Source: CBDBKE01 sp965218055 (GTDB lineage: Bacteria; Acidobacteriota; Terriglobia; JAJPHL01; JAPKYU01). From it: a stretch of DNA of 64,000 nt. This document shows positions 30,005 to 39,442 of this stretch, piece after piece. The notes under the pieces are model-generated. The model worked only from the letters and a program-made list of their open reading frames with translations. It did no database searches and was not told the DNA's origin. Where the stretch lies: the NCBI GenBank assembly GCA_965218055.1, contig CBDCKA010000002.1:1550001-1614000 (forward strand), given 5' to 3'. Both the position numbers and the translations under genes were made by a program. How positions within the stretch are numbered: position 1 is the first letter of the stretch; every line of letters begins with the position of its first letter.

Positions 30005-33000
30005 CTATTCCATATCCGTCCTCTCTTCCACCGGCACCACCGGAAGCGTCGTGAAGATGCGGGTGCCGGGGTCCATTTCCAGGGCCACGGCGGTAAACAG
30101 ATCCCCCCCTGGCGCACTGCAGCGCACCGACCCTGCGAAGTCGGACGTATCGGTGTCGGGGAACGCCTGGTCGATGAGCCAGGCCGTCTGCCCGTTGGCC
30201 TCCAGAGGGATGCTCGCGCCGTCGAGCAGCACACCCTTTCGCATCAAGTCGCAGTGCACCAACCCCGCACTCGATTCCAGGTTGTGGAGCGCGACCCCCG
30301 TCGTGATTCCTCCCTCCTGGCGGCGCACCGGGAACAGGGCGTCGCTGACGGGCGGGCTGGCTCCCACCCCGGCCACCCCGAGGTCGGGGTGCTCAAACCG
30401 GAGCATCCCGCCGATGGGACCCTCCGAGACCACCCGCACCGATCCCGACACCAGCTCCCCTCGCCCGTGGGTCGAGATCGTGAGTACTCCCAGCGGCTCC
30501 ATCTCGGTGCGGACCGTCAGAGCGCCGTCCTCGGCGATCTCCAGATCGCCCGTGATGTCCACCACCGATGCGGCGGCAATCGGGTTGCCCTCGGTGTCGT
30601 AGAAATAAATCTCGGGACGGCTCGGAAGGATGTCCGTATGAAAGGGGGTGGGGGCGGGACGGCTCGGCTGGATGGACAGATTCACGAACACCAGATCGGT
30701 GATCCAGGTCCCGTTGGCGAAATGCGCAAAATCCAGGACCGTCTCCCCGCCCCCGCCTCCCGTCCAGTCCACCGGCACCACCGAAAGCGTGTTGAAGATG
30801 CGCTGGGCGGCATCCATCTCCACGGCGATGGCGGTGAACCGTCCCCTGCCGAACACGGTGCAGCGCACCGACCCCAGGAAGTCCGACGTGTCGGTCGTGG
30901 GGAACGCCTCTTCGATGAACCAGGAGGTCTGCCCGTTGGCCTCCAGAGGAATCTCCACCTCTTCCAGCGAGACGCCCCCGCTCATCAATCGGCAGCGCAC
31001 CCCCACCGCTTCCTCTCCCAGGTTGTGCAGCGCCGTCGCCGTGCGGATTCCTCCCTCCTGGCGGCGGGCCGGGAAAAGGGCATCCCGGACGGGCGGGCTG
31101 GCTCCCACCCCGGCCACCCCGATATTCGGCACGCCATAGCGCACCAACCCGCCGATGGGACCGTCGGAGAGGACCTTCACCGATCCCGACACCAGCTCCC
31201 CTTGCCCGTGGGTTGAAATCGTGAGTTCCCCCAGCGGCTCCATCTCCGTCCGGACGGTCAGGCTTCCGTCCTCGGCGACCTCCAGATCGACCGTCACATC
31301 CACCACCGATGCGGGATCAATGAGATGGCCCCCTCGATCGTAAAAGTAGATTGCGGGCCGGATCGGATGGGGGGACACATTCACGAGCACCATCTCGGAG
31401 GTGATGCCGGTCCCATTGGCGAAATGCGCAAAGTCCAGGGCAAACACTTCCGGCGTGGCCTCGGCCTGGTTGGAAGCCCGGCCCCTGCCGATCCGGTTCA
31501 CCGCCCGAACCTCGAAGACGTAGGCCGTGCCGTTGACGAGACCGGTGAGCGTATGAGTGGTGTCGGTGGAGCCGATGGATATCCAGCGTCCCTTCCCGTC
31601 GATGCGGTACTCGTAATCCCTGATCGCGGAACCGCCGTCGTCCCTCGGAGCGTCCCAGGTCAGCACGACCTCGCCTTCCCCGCCTACCGCCGTCAGGTTC
31701 CTGGGCGCGGACGGCACAGTTTGGCGTAGGCCGCCGCCGCCACCGCCACCTCTGCCGGATGACGGAGATGGCGTGGCGTCGAGCGTCACCACGGCACCAT
31801 TGCCCAGGGTGTTGACCGCCCGCACCCGGAACATGTAGGTCTGGCCGTTGTTCAGGCCGGTCACCGTGTGGCTGGTGGCCGTCCCGCCCGTGGAGATCCA
31901 GGTCCCGGACCCGTCCTGCTCGTACTCGTAGTGCGTGATCGGCTCCCCGCCGTCGTTGGCGGGCGCCCTCCAGCGCAGCGTCACCTGCCCGTCTCCGGGC
32001 GTGAAGCTCAGGCTCTGGAGAGCCTCCGGCGCCGTGGTCGTGGGCGTGGCCGACTGCGAACCGGAGGCCGCGCTCGGCCCGGCGCTGTTGACCGCCCGCA
32101 CCCGGAACGTGTACGTCTGACCGTTGTTCAGGCCGGTCACCGTGTAGCTGGGGGTCTTTCTGCCCGTGGAGGTCCAGGTCCCGGACCCGTCCTGCTCGTA
32201 TTCGTAGTGCGTGAGCGCCGCGCCGCCGGATGGCTGGACCCAACTGAGCATCACCTGCCGGTTGCCGGGCGTGGCGCTGAGGCTCGACGGCGTGTCCGGC
32301 GCCACCACCGTGGATGTCGGCGTGGCCGACTGCGAACTGGTCGCCTGTCCCGCCCCGACGCGGTTGACCGCCCGCACCCGGAACGTGTAGGACTGGCCGT
32401 TGGTCAGGCCGGTCACCGTGTAGCTGGGGGCTGTCCCGCCCGTGGAGGTCCAGGTGCCGGAAAAGTCCAGCTCGTATTCGTAGCGCAGGATCGTCGCCCC
32501 GCCGTTCGAGGCGGGCGCCGTCCAGATCAGATCCACCTCTTGGTCGCTGACCGTGGCGCTGAGGCCCGTCGGTGCGTCCGGCTCCGTCGCGGGCGTGACG
32601 TTCGGCGACGCGGCGGAGGCCGCGCCCGCCCCGACGCTGTTGAGGGCCCGCACCCGGAACCGGTAGGGCTGGCCGTTGGTCAGGCCCATCACCGTGTAGC
32701 TGGTGGCTGTCCCGACGGTGGAGATCCAGGTGCCGGAACCGCCCTGCTCGTACTCGTAGTCGGTGATCGGCTCCCCGCCGTTCGACGCGGGCGCCGTCCA
32801 GTTCAGTTCCACCTGCTCGTGGCTGACGGTGGCGCTCAGGCCCGTCGGCGCGCCGGGCACCGTGGCCGGGGTGACGCTCGCCGAGGCGGTGGAGGCCGCG
32901 CTCCGCCCGGCGCTGTTGGCCGCCCGCACCCGGAACGTGTAGCTCTGGCCGTTGGTCAGGCCGGTCACCGTGTAGCTGGTGTCCGTGCTGCCGGTGGAGA

Positions 33001-35764
33001 TCCAGGTCCCGGAAACGTCCTGCTCGTATTCGTAGTCGGTGACCTCCGCGCCGCCGGATGGCTGGACCCAACTGAGCATCACTTGCCCGTTGCCGGGCAT
33101 GGCATCGAGGCTGTGCGGCACGTCGGGCGCCCCCAGCGCGCCGGTCTGCCCCGAACCGGGCAGCGACCAGGGGCTGTTGCCTTCGGCGTTTCTCGCCAGC
33201 ACCTGCACCTGGTAGGAGGTGCTCTCGGTCAGGCCCGAGATCGTCTCGCTGGTGCCGCTCACGTTCTGGGGGCCGTTGGTCCAGCTCCCGGTCGTGCCTT
33301 CCCGGTACCGCAGGTCGTAGTTGTCGATGGCGGGACCGGTGTTCGACGGCGCCGTCCAGTTCACCTCCAGGCTGTCCGTCGTGCCCGCCGTCGCGGTCAC
33401 CGAGGGGGCCGCAGGCCGGTCCGGCGGCTCCTCCACGTCGGTGAGATCGATCGTCACCGCGAGGGTGCCGCTGCCGCCGTTGTCGTCGTCGGCCTTCAGC
33501 GTCACCGAGTAGCTCGGCTTCGTCTCGTGGTCGTAGGTGACGCCGGATTTCGTCGAGAGCTGCCGGGTCGCCGGGTCGAAGCCGAACGATGCCGCGTCGG
33601 CGTCCTCTAGGGTGTAGGTCAGCGGGTCGTTGTCCCCGTCCGTCGCCGCCGGCAGCGCCGCGCCGATGTTCGTGTTCGCCGCCGTGTTCTCGGGCACCTC
33701 GCGCGTGGCCGTGGGCGAGGAGAATTCCGGCGGCTCGTTGGCGATGATCGCGTTGGTCACGCCGGTCGCTGCCACGGCGAGGATGCCGTTGGTCGCGGTG
33801 TCTTCGACGGCGTCGGCGGCGAGCGCCACGGTGAGTGTCGCGGTCGAGTCTGTCAGGGCCGTCGTCAGGGTGAGTTCGACCTTGGTTCCAGCCACGCTCG
33901 CCATCGTCGTCGACAGGTTGACGTTGTTGGCCTGGATGGTGATGTCGCTATGACTGACCGCTCCGATGTCCTCGCTGAACACCAGCAACACCGTCTCGCC
34001 GTCGGTCGACGTCGTCGGCGCATCGCTGCCGGTGGTGACGAGCGTCGGGCGGATGCCGTCGACCTTGTGCCCGGCGTCGATCATCACCGCGGCGTGGGTG
34101 AGGTCGGCGGTGATGGCCGTGCTGCCAGTGGCCGTGATGGTGCCGCCGGTGAGCTTGTTCGCCGCGATCGCGACGCCGTTCGGCGCCGACTCGCCCGCCA
34201 ACACCGTGTAGCTGCACGCCGTCGTGGTCGTGTTCGTGCCGGTCGCGCAGGCGGCCGCTTTCGCGGTGCCGGCAAAGTCAAGCTCCAGCTGCGGGGTGCC
34301 GGTGATGTCGACCGCCGCGTCGAAGGTCACCGTCGCCTCGACCGCGTCGCCGATCGCGTAGGTGTTGTCGGATCCGGGGGCGGAGGTCAGCGCGACCGAC
34401 GAGACGGCCGGGCCCTCGACCGTCAGCGCCACCGAGATCATGTTGTTGGCGGACCAGGTCGGGAGGTTGGTGGTCCAGTAATAGGTATATGTGCTCGAGA
34501 TATACGTTGCCTCGCTGAAAGGGAATTGCTGGGTGCCGACATGCAGGACAAGATCTGTCGCGGTGTTGCCGAACCCAGCACTAGAAAGACTAAAGGTAAG
34601 TCCAAGACCAGTTACTACGGATATGCCGTCAATTGTGTAGTTGGTTGTTCCGAGAGTTAACGTTGTGTCGTCCAGACTCCCAGTTAAAGCGTCGAATCCG
34701 GTAGTGCTGCCGGAAATCCCCACCGTCAGGGTGGCGGACCAAATCTGGCCGGCAGTGAGGATGAGCGGGGGGGCGCGAACCACGTCGACGGTGTAGGTCT
34801 CCGTGGTCGTGGTGTCGGGCGCGGTCACCTTCACCTTGACGATGTTGCTGCCCACGCTGAGGTTGACTTGGAGGCCGGCGGTCATGGTGTCGGCGTCGGT
34901 CAGTGTGGCGTCCGAATCGTCGAGATACTCGACCGTCGCCGTCGGCTCGCTTGTCATCTCGGTGATCGTGCCCTGGGTCACCGAATTCGCGACCGTCGCG
35001 TGGTAGGTCGTCGTGGCCGCGGCGAACGCCGGGCTGAGCGTCGCGCCGCTCACCGACAGGGCGCTCAGCGTCGCGTCGGTGGCGTCGGCGACCGTGTTCG
35101 CATAGCCACGGACGATGATGCGGAGCGCCTCGTCGGACCCGGACTTAAGCATCCAGGTACTGCCGCTCTTCCAGTAGAACTTGTTTTTGATGCTCCAGTC
35201 CGAGAGGCCGAGCGACGTATCTTCTCCGCCGGAGGTGGTGGAGTTGAGCTCCACGCTCCCGGTGCCGATCTGCTTGATCACCACCACGTAGTTGGTGTTC
35301 GCCGAGAGTGCGAGGCCGGCGTGCGGGAAATGCAGGAGCCCGGCCGCGAAGCTCGCCGGCGCCGTCAGGGCCGTGCAGGTCGTGGTGGGAAACTCGTTCG
35401 CGGTGGTATCCGCCTCGCAGACCTCGACATCGAAGTCGTCGCCCGCGCTGTCCTCGGAGTGGACGACCACCTGGGTGAGCGTGTAGCCGGCCGCGTTGGC
35501 ACCCGTGCTGAACAGCTGCGCATGGTCGTTGCCACTGGTGTTGGCGGCGTCATCGGGCCCTTGCGCTTGGTTGCTCACGAGGATGCGCACCGTCTGCGCC
35601 TCCGCCGCGGCCGCCCCGAGGAGCAGCAGGCCCAAGACGAGGACGGCGGAGGCGGCGCGGCCTGGACGGGCGGGCCGCAGGGAACGGTCTCGATCCCGCG
35701 CCCGGGCGGGCGCGGCGGAAAAGTCAGGCGGGAGGCTGGACCCCCCTCCGCTCATCCAGCGCAT
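30005..35764 (-). CDS. giant exported protein with cadherin-like and seven FN3 domains
   Basis: About 1919 residues from the ATG at 35764; the open frame reaches 36112, but the longer N-terminus is very Arg-rich and includes a recombinase site. A signal peptide ('AASAVLVLGLLLLGAAAAEA') ends near residue 56. Then, in order: a choice-of-anchor-type beta domain (about 58-220), a cadherin-like beta-sandwich (about 223-325), a SwmB-like region, a cadherin domain ('ATREVPENTAANTNIG', about 680-780) and seven fibronectin-III domains (about 786-1440). The FN3 domains carry the repeated phrases 'GLTNGQSYTFRVRAVN' and 'YEYEQDGSGTW'. Two C-terminal copies of a domain beginning 'LDFAHFANGT' (about 1441 and 1676) close the protein. 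It should be secreted or surface-attached and act in adhesion. The start lies about 230 bp from the inverted recombinase site at 35993. Confidence 0.85.
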   Translation of the reverse strand: MRWMSGGGSSLPPDFSAAPARARDRDRSLRPARPGRAASAVLVLGLLLLGAAAAEAQTVRILVSNQAQGPDDAANTSGNDHAQLFSTGANAAGYTLTQVVVHSEDSAGDDFDVEVCEADTTANEFPTTTCTALTAPASFAAGLLHFPHAGLALSANTNYVVVIKQIGTGSVELNSTTSGGEDTSLGLSDWSIKNKFYWKSGSTWMLKSGSDEALRIIVRGYANTVADATDATLSALSVSGATLSPAFAAATTTYHATVANSVTQGTITEMTSEPTATVEYLDDSDATLTDADTMTAGLQVNLSVGSNIVKVKVTAPDTTTTETYTVDVVRAPPLILTAGQIWSATLTVGISGSTTGFDALTGSLDDTTLTLGTTNYTIDGISVVTGLGLTFSLSSAGFGNTATDLVLHVGTQQFPFSEATYISSTYTYYWTTNLPTWSANNMISVALTVEGPAVSSVALTSAPGSDNTYAIGDAVEATVTFDAAVDITGTPQLELDFAGTAKAAACATGTNTTTTACSYTVLAGESAPNGVAIAANKLTGGTITATGSTAITADLTHAAVMIDAGHKVDGIRPTLVTTGSDAPTTSTDGETVLLVFSEDIGAVSHSDITIQANNVNLSTTMASVAGTKVELTLTTALTDSTATLTVALAADAVEDTATNGILAVAATGVTNAIIANEPPEFSSPTATREVPENTAANTNIGAALPAATDGDNDPLTYTLEDADAASFGFDPATRQLSTKSGVTYDHETKPSYSVTLKADDDNGGSGTLAVTIDLTDVEEPPDRPAAPSVTATAGTTDSLEVNWTAPSNTGPAIDNYDLRYREGTTGSWTNGPQNVSGTSETISGLTESTSYQVQVLARNAEGNSPWSLPGSGQTGALGAPDVPHSLDAMPGNGQVMLSWVQPSGGAEVTDYEYEQDVSGTWISTGSTDTSYTVTGLTNGQSYTFRVRAANSAGRSAASTASASVTPATVPGAPTGLSATVSHEQVELNWTAPASNGGEPITDYEYEQGGSGTWISTVGTATSYTVMGLTNGQPYRFRVRALNSVGAGAASAASPNVTPATEPDAPTGLSATVSDQEVDLIWTAPASNGGATILRYEYELDFSGTWTSTGGTAPSYTVTGLTNGQSYTFRVRAVNRVGAGQATSSQSATPTSTVVAPDTPSSLSATPGNRQVMLSWVQPSGGAALTHYEYEQDGSGTWTSTGRKTPSYTVTGLNNGQTYTFRVRAVNSAGPSAASGSQSATPTTTAPEALQSLSFTPGDGQVTLRWRAPANDGGEPITHYEYEQDGSGTWISTGGTATSHTVTGLNNGQTYMFRVRAVNTLGNGAVVTLDATPSPSSGRGGGGGGGLRQTVPSAPRNLTAVGGEGEVVLTWDAPRDDGGSAIRDYEYRIDGKGRWISIGSTDTTHTLTGLVNGTAYVFEVRAVNRIGRGRASNQAEATPEVFALDFAHFANGTGITSEMVLVNVSPHPIRPAIYFYDRGGHLIDPASVVDVTVDLEVAEDGSLTVRTEMEPLGELTISTHGQGELVSGSVKVLSDGPIGGLVRYGVPNIGVAGVGASPPVRDALFPARRQEGGIRTATALHNLGEEAVGVRCRLMSGGVSLEEVEIPLEANGQTSWFIEEAFPTTDTSDFLGSVRCTVFGRGRFTAIAVEMDAAQRIFNTLSVVPVDWTGGGGGETVLDFAHFANGTWITDLVFVNLSIQPSRPAPTPFHTDILPSRPEIYFYDTEGNPIAAASVVDITGDLEIAEDGALTVRTEMEPLGVLTISTHGRGELVSGSVRVVSEGPIGGMLRFEHPDLGVAGVGASPPVSDALFPVRRQEGGITTGVALHNLESSAGLVHCDLMRKGVLLDGASIPLEANGQTAWLIDQAFPDTDTSDFAGSVRCSAPGGDLFTAVALEMDPGTRIFTTLPVVPVEERTDME

Positions 35765-35992
35765 GGACCGCCCCGACGGCCCCGATGAGGGCGCGCGGCG
35801 CGCGCGGCGTTCCAGCGCGCCCGGGAGGCATGCCCCGACCACGCGCACGCGCCGGCGCGGCCACGCCCATGCCCGACGACACCACGCCGGGACCGCACCA
35901 ACTCCCAGCCACCGCGCGAGCACCGCCGTCAGCCAGCGACCGCCTCTCCTGCGACCGTTCCTGGGAAAACGCACCGTCACCTCCTCGTTTTG

Positions 35993-36018
35993 CTCGCGAT
36001 AACTGGAATTATCGCGAG
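35993..36018 (+). repeat. recombinase site A1 (10-6-10 dif-like)
   Basis: Arm CTCGCGATAA, spacer CTGGAA, arm TTATCGCGAG: two perfect inverted 10-bp arms around a 6-bp spacer, the architecture of a tyrosine recombinase core site. It lies 43 bp before the start of the recombinase gene. A second copy with one degenerate arm lies inverted at 37351-37376. Confidence 0.75.
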
Positions 36019-36060
36019 TAAAAATGAGCGGTCTTTTTCGACGGAACGGGAGGCCGCCCG

Positions 36061-37044
36061 ATGCTGATTGCCGAGACGCCATGCGATGTCGAGCGTGTGA
36101 CCGGCGTGGCACACGCCGCGGAGGTGGTGGACTCCCTGGCCGCTTACTTCGACGCGGCCCGGGGGGCGTTCAGCCACAACACCGAACGCGCGCTGAGAGC
36201 CGATGTGGAGATATTCGCAGCCTGGTGCCGACAACATCTCCGGGCGGCGTTGCCCGCCAGCGTCCCTACCGTGGTCGCGTTCATCGACGACATGGCGCGC
36301 GTCAAGACTCCGGCGACGGTGCGCCGCTACGTGTCCAGCATCGCCACCGTGCACAAGGCGCTACGGCAGACGAACCCGCTGGACAGCGCCGCCGTCCGGT
36401 TCGCCCTGCAACGGATGCACCGGCGCCGGGGGCGTCGGCAGGCGCAAGTCCAGGGGCTGACCTGGCCGATGCGAAACCGACTGCTGGAGGCGGCCGGAGA
36501 CCGGTTGATCGACGCCCGGAACCGCGCGCTCCTGGCGATGGGCTACGACACGCTGCTGCGGCGCTCCGAGCTGGTCTCGCTGGACGTGTCTGATGTACTG
36601 GAGGAAATCGACGGAACGGCGACGCTGCTCGTGCGCTCAGGCAAGACCGACGCGGAGGGGCGAGGCGCGACGCTCTACCTGGCGCGCGACACCGTGCAGC
36701 TCGTCAAGACGTGGCTCGAACGGGGCGGCGTCGACGGAGGGCGGGTGTTCCGCTCCGTGCGCAAGGATCGCACGGTCGGCGAGCAGCTCGACGCGAGCCA
36801 GGTGCCGCGCATCTACAAGCGGATGGCGCGACACGCCGGGCTTCCCGACGACATCGTCGACGCGCTGGCCGGGCACAGCACGCGCGTCGGGCCGGTGCAG
36901 GACATGATCGCCTGTGGCATCGAGTTGCCGGCCATCCTGCAGTCGGGTCGGTGGAAGACGACGCGCATGGTCCACCGCTACGGGGAACGGTTGCTGGCGC
37001 GGCGCAGCGGCGCCGCCCAGCTGGCCGAGCGGCAGCAGCGCTGA
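36061..37044 (+). CDS. XerC/D-like tyrosine recombinase between inverted sites
   Basis: A 327-residue recombinase. The SAM-like N-terminal domain ('YFDAARGAFSHNTERALRAD', 'CRQHLRAALPASVPTVVAFI') is followed by a catalytic domain with Arg in 'YDTLLRRSELVSLDVSDV', Lys in 'VRSGKTDAEG', HxxR as 'LAGHSTRVGPVQDM', the Trp in 'SGRWKTTRMVHRYGE' and the nucleophile Tyr in the same motif. All catalytic positions are filled and the gene appears intact. The ATG follows GGGAGG. Two dif-like 10-6-10 sites flank it in inverted orientation (35993-36018 and 37351-37376), and a half-site lies at 37148-37157. The gene could therefore invert its own segment, upstream of the giant FN3 gene, or be the core of a minimal mobile element. 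Confidence 0.9.
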   Translation: MLIAETPCDVERVTGVAHAAEVVDSLAAYFDAARGAFSHNTERALRADVEIFAAWCRQHLRAALPASVPTVVAFIDDMARVKTPATVRRYVSSIATVHKALRQTNPLDSAAVRFALQRMHRRRGRRQAQVQGLTWPMRNRLLEAAGDRLIDARNRALLAMGYDTLLRRSELVSLDVSDVLEEIDGTATLLVRSGKTDAEGRGATLYLARDTVQLVKTWLERGGVDGGRVFRSVRKDRTVGEQLDASQVPRIYKRMARHAGLPDDIVDALAGHSTRVGPVQDMIACGIELPAILQSGRWKTTRMVHRYGERLLARRSGAAQLAERQQR

Positions 37045-37831
37045 ACAGGCCCCACCCTGGAGGCGACGGGTCGTGACGCCGGCGCGCACGTCAGGGGTAG
37101 AGGTTCGCCCGCGCCGTCCCCAGCGGCGCCCTCACATCTCTGGGACGTTATCGCGAGCAAAAAGTCGACATTGTTGCTACATGTCCCGCGATGGGCGCGG
37201 CGCACTCCGCCGGTTGTTCCGTCGGCAGACGCAACCCTGTTCCGACAGAACCGCCGTGATTTCAGCGATTTATTACTGAAAGTGATGGCGAATGCGGGTC
37301 ACGGTGTGATACGCTCGCGCCGTACCGACTTGGCGCGGAACTGTTTTTTGTGCGCGATAATTCCAGTTATCGCGAGTAAAACGCCTCGATGTGATCGCGT
37401 TTCCCGACGCTTCAGGTCACAGCATGTCAGCGCCAACCGGTGCTCCCTATTTCCCCGTCGTGGCGGCCTCCCGTCGTTGATCACGATGGTGGTCTCGCCG
37501 CCATCGGTGAGGCGTCCGTCGCCGCCGGTGACTCGCCCCACCCGTCGACCATCGAGATCCCTCGTGACGTCGCGCCCGTGGCGCGCATCGCGCGACCGGC
37601 CTCTGCGCCGACCCAGCAGGCACGCCGCCGTCGCAGCGCCCTCCGCGGGTGGGCGGCAGATGCCATCCCTGCCGTTCATCACGTGGAGGCCATGCTACCG
37701 ACGCGCCGGGAGGATGGGTATACGAGAACATCGCGGGTGGTTATGAGGGGGAACACCCCATGGTGTTGGCCGTTCCGTTCGCCGGTCCTGTGCCCGGTCT
37801 CGGGAGCCCGCCACGGCGCCGGCACCCCCGC
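37045..37831. other. non-coding stretch with recombinase half-site and site A2
   Basis: I support no gene here; open frames on both strands lack motifs and ribosome binding sites. A half-site TTATCGCGAG at 37148-37157 is followed by CAAAAAG, like the outer flank of site A1 (inverted GCTCGCGATAA). The full inverted site A2 lies at 37351-37376. Confidence 0.5.
37351..37376 (-). repeat. recombinase site A2, inverted copy of A1
   Basis: On the plus strand: TGCGCGATAA, spacer TTCCAG, TTATCGCGAG. Its inverse complement matches site A1 through one full arm and the spacer; the other arm differs at the two outermost bases. Short flanking T-runs also match (TTTTACTC against TTTTGCTC). The spacer is inverted relative to A1, so recombination between A1 and A2 would invert the DNA between them, not delete it. 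Confidence 0.75.
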
Positions 37832-38791
37832 TCAGCGGATCGACAGCAGGTGCGCGCGCAGGGTCACGCGCCGCTCCACGCCGAGCTTGGCGCGGATGTT
37901 GTTGCGGTGAAAGTCGATCGTGCTCGGCGCCCGCGACAGCGTGGCGGCGATGTCCTTCGTGGTCAGGCCGCGCATCACCAGATGTGCGACGTCGGCTTCG
38001 GTCGCGGTCAAGGCCTGGAACACGCGCGCCAGCCTCGATGACAGCGACGAGGTGAGGGTCGTGAGGTTGGTCTCGATCAGGCTCACGTACTCCACGGCCG
38101 AGCTGTCGCGCTCCACGCGCCGCGCGAGCTTCGCCACATGCGGCATCACCAGCGTATTGATCTGTTGCAGCATCTGCTCGTTGCGCGCCTCGTGGGACTT
38201 CTCGACATTGCCGAGCAGCACGCGCAGCGCCGTGTTGGCGTCCTGCAGTTCGCTGGTGCGTTCGACCACCTGCCGTGCGGTCTGGTCGAGCGAGTGCTGC
38301 AGGGCGGTTTCGAGCCGGCGGCGTTCGGCGATCTCGACCAGCGACCGCAGGTTCGCCTCGACCACGCCGGCGAACGCCTGCAGCCCTTCGCGGAACAGCA
38401 GCGCGTGGTCGTTGCGCTCGCGGTCGAGCACGCAGATCGTGCCGAACACCTCGCCGCTGGGCCATTTCAGGGGATAGCCGATGTAGAAGCGCATCCCGTA
38501 GGCCAGATCCTCGTTGGCCGCCCAGACCGGGTCGCGGGTCGCGTCCTCGACCACCAGCTCGCCGTCGTTTTCGAACACGCCCTGACAATAGAGCACGGCG
38601 TTCAGATCGTACTCGCGCCCGACATCGTAGGGGTTGCCCTCGGTGCGGCTCGTCACCAGGACCGTGTGCTTCGGACGCTCGGTTCGCATGATCAGGCTCG
38701 CCGGCACCCGGGCGAGCCGTGCCGTCAGGTCGACCACGCGCTGCCACTCGGCCAGCGTCTCGGGCGGGATCCCGGGCAGCACGGTCTTCAC
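37832..38791 (-). CDS. GAF-domain LuxR-family transcriptional regulator
   Basis: About 319 residues from the GTG at 38791; the frame is open much further upstream, but that part is Pro/Ala/Gly/Arg low-complexity and unlikely to be translated. The GAF domain ('WQRVVDLTARLARVPASLIM', 'YCQGVFENDGELVVEDAT', 'YPLKWPSGEVFGTICVLDRE') would bind a small ligand. A coiled-coil signalling helix follows ('ERTSELQDANTALRVLLGN'). The protein ends in a LuxR helix-turn-helix ('LTATEADVAHLVMRGLTTKD', 'IAATLSRAPSTIDFHRNNI'). It resembles one-component regulators or the output end of a sensor system. Targets are unknown; neighbours on either side are the recombinase segment and an SprT-like gene. Confidence 0.88.
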   Translation of the reverse strand: MKTVLPGIPPETLAEWQRVVDLTARLARVPASLIMRTERPKHTVLVTSRTEGNPYDVGREYDLNAVLYCQGVFENDGELVVEDATRDPVWAANEDLAYGMRFYIGYPLKWPSGEVFGTICVLDRERNDHALLFREGLQAFAGVVEANLRSLVEIAERRRLETALQHSLDQTARQVVERTSELQDANTALRVLLGNVEKSHEARNEQMLQQINTLVMPHVAKLARRVERDSSAVEYVSLIETNLTTLTSSLSSRLARVFQALTATEADVAHLVMRGLTTKDIAATLSRAPSTIDFHRNNIRAKLGVERRVTLRAHLLSIR

Positions 38792-39092
38792 GGCCGCAGT
38801 TCCGATGACCACCGCCGCCGGGCGGTGTGCGAAGGGACCGGGGTCCGCCGCGCCCGCTCGGGCGGCCTCCCCCGGGGGCGGGGCCGCGGGGCCCGGGCCG
38901 GGCCCGCGCCAACAGCAGCGCAGAAGCGCTGCAGCCGCTGCCCGCGGGTGGCCCGGCGCCTGCAGCGCGCCGGGACCGATCGGGGACCGGGACACCTCGT
39001 TAACGGCATACGAACTCCTGCCTCGGCCTGTACACAGGGGGAGTCCATGCCTTCGCATGATCGAGGGGCATCTGGGAAGAATACCTGAATCG

Positions 39093-39113
39093 ATATGGGG
39101 CACTGCCCCATAT
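39093..39113. promoter_or_regulatory. 21-bp palindrome, candidate operator
   Basis: ATATGGGGCA, one central C, TGCCCCATAT: a perfect palindrome with 10-bp arms between the divergent GAF-LuxR and SprT-like genes. It could be an operator of the LuxR-type regulator or of another factor. Confidence 0.5.
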
Positions 39114-39167
39114 TGTTCGGGACGTGGCGGCGGCCTTTCGCGGGGGCCGCTGAACGGCGTCGCGGGA

Positions 39168-39437
39168 ATGGCGAGGCTGTTGATGGACGAGCATGGGCTC
39201 ACGGGCTGGACGCTCACGTTCGGCGAGGCCAGGAAACGCCTTGGCGCCTGTCGTTTCCGACACCACGTGATCTGGATCAGCCGCACCCATGCCCTAGAGG
39301 GAAGCGAGGAGCAACTCCTGGACACCGTGCTACACGAGATCGCACACGCGATCGCGGGACACGAGGCTGGCCATGGACTGCTGTGGAAGGCAACAGCACG
39401 GCGCATCGGGGCAACACCAAGGGGCGAAGACCTATGA
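39168..39437 (+). CDS. short SprT-like zinc metalloprotease domain
   Basis: An 89-residue protein with the SprT-like catalytic signature: 'MDEHGLTGWTLTFGEARKRL' for the N-terminal helix, 'HHVIWISRTHALEGSEEQLL' and 'TVLHEIAHAIAGHEAGHG' with the HExxH zinc motif and a third His, then 'LLWKATARRIGAT'. SprT-like proteins are often 150-200 residues with a C-terminal zinc ribbon, which is absent here. The stop is six bases before the left end of an IS3-type remnant (TGACCTGCCCCC at 39443), so the gene may have lost its C-terminus. The ATG at 39168 fits the family start. Substrate unknown; relatives act on DNA-bound proteins. Confidence 0.7.
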   Translation: MARLLMDEHGLTGWTLTFGEARKRLGACRFRHHVIWISRTHALEGSEEQLLDTVLHEIAHAIAGHEAGHGLLWKATARRIGATPRGEDL

Positions 39438-39442
39438 GAGCC

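Noticed and set aside
31868..33610. 580-residue plus-strand open frame
   Set aside because: It is antisense to the FN3 repeats. Its Arg/Gly/Ala/Val-rich, repeat-like composition is what the reverse of FN3 codons gives, and the minus-strand frame has clear domains.
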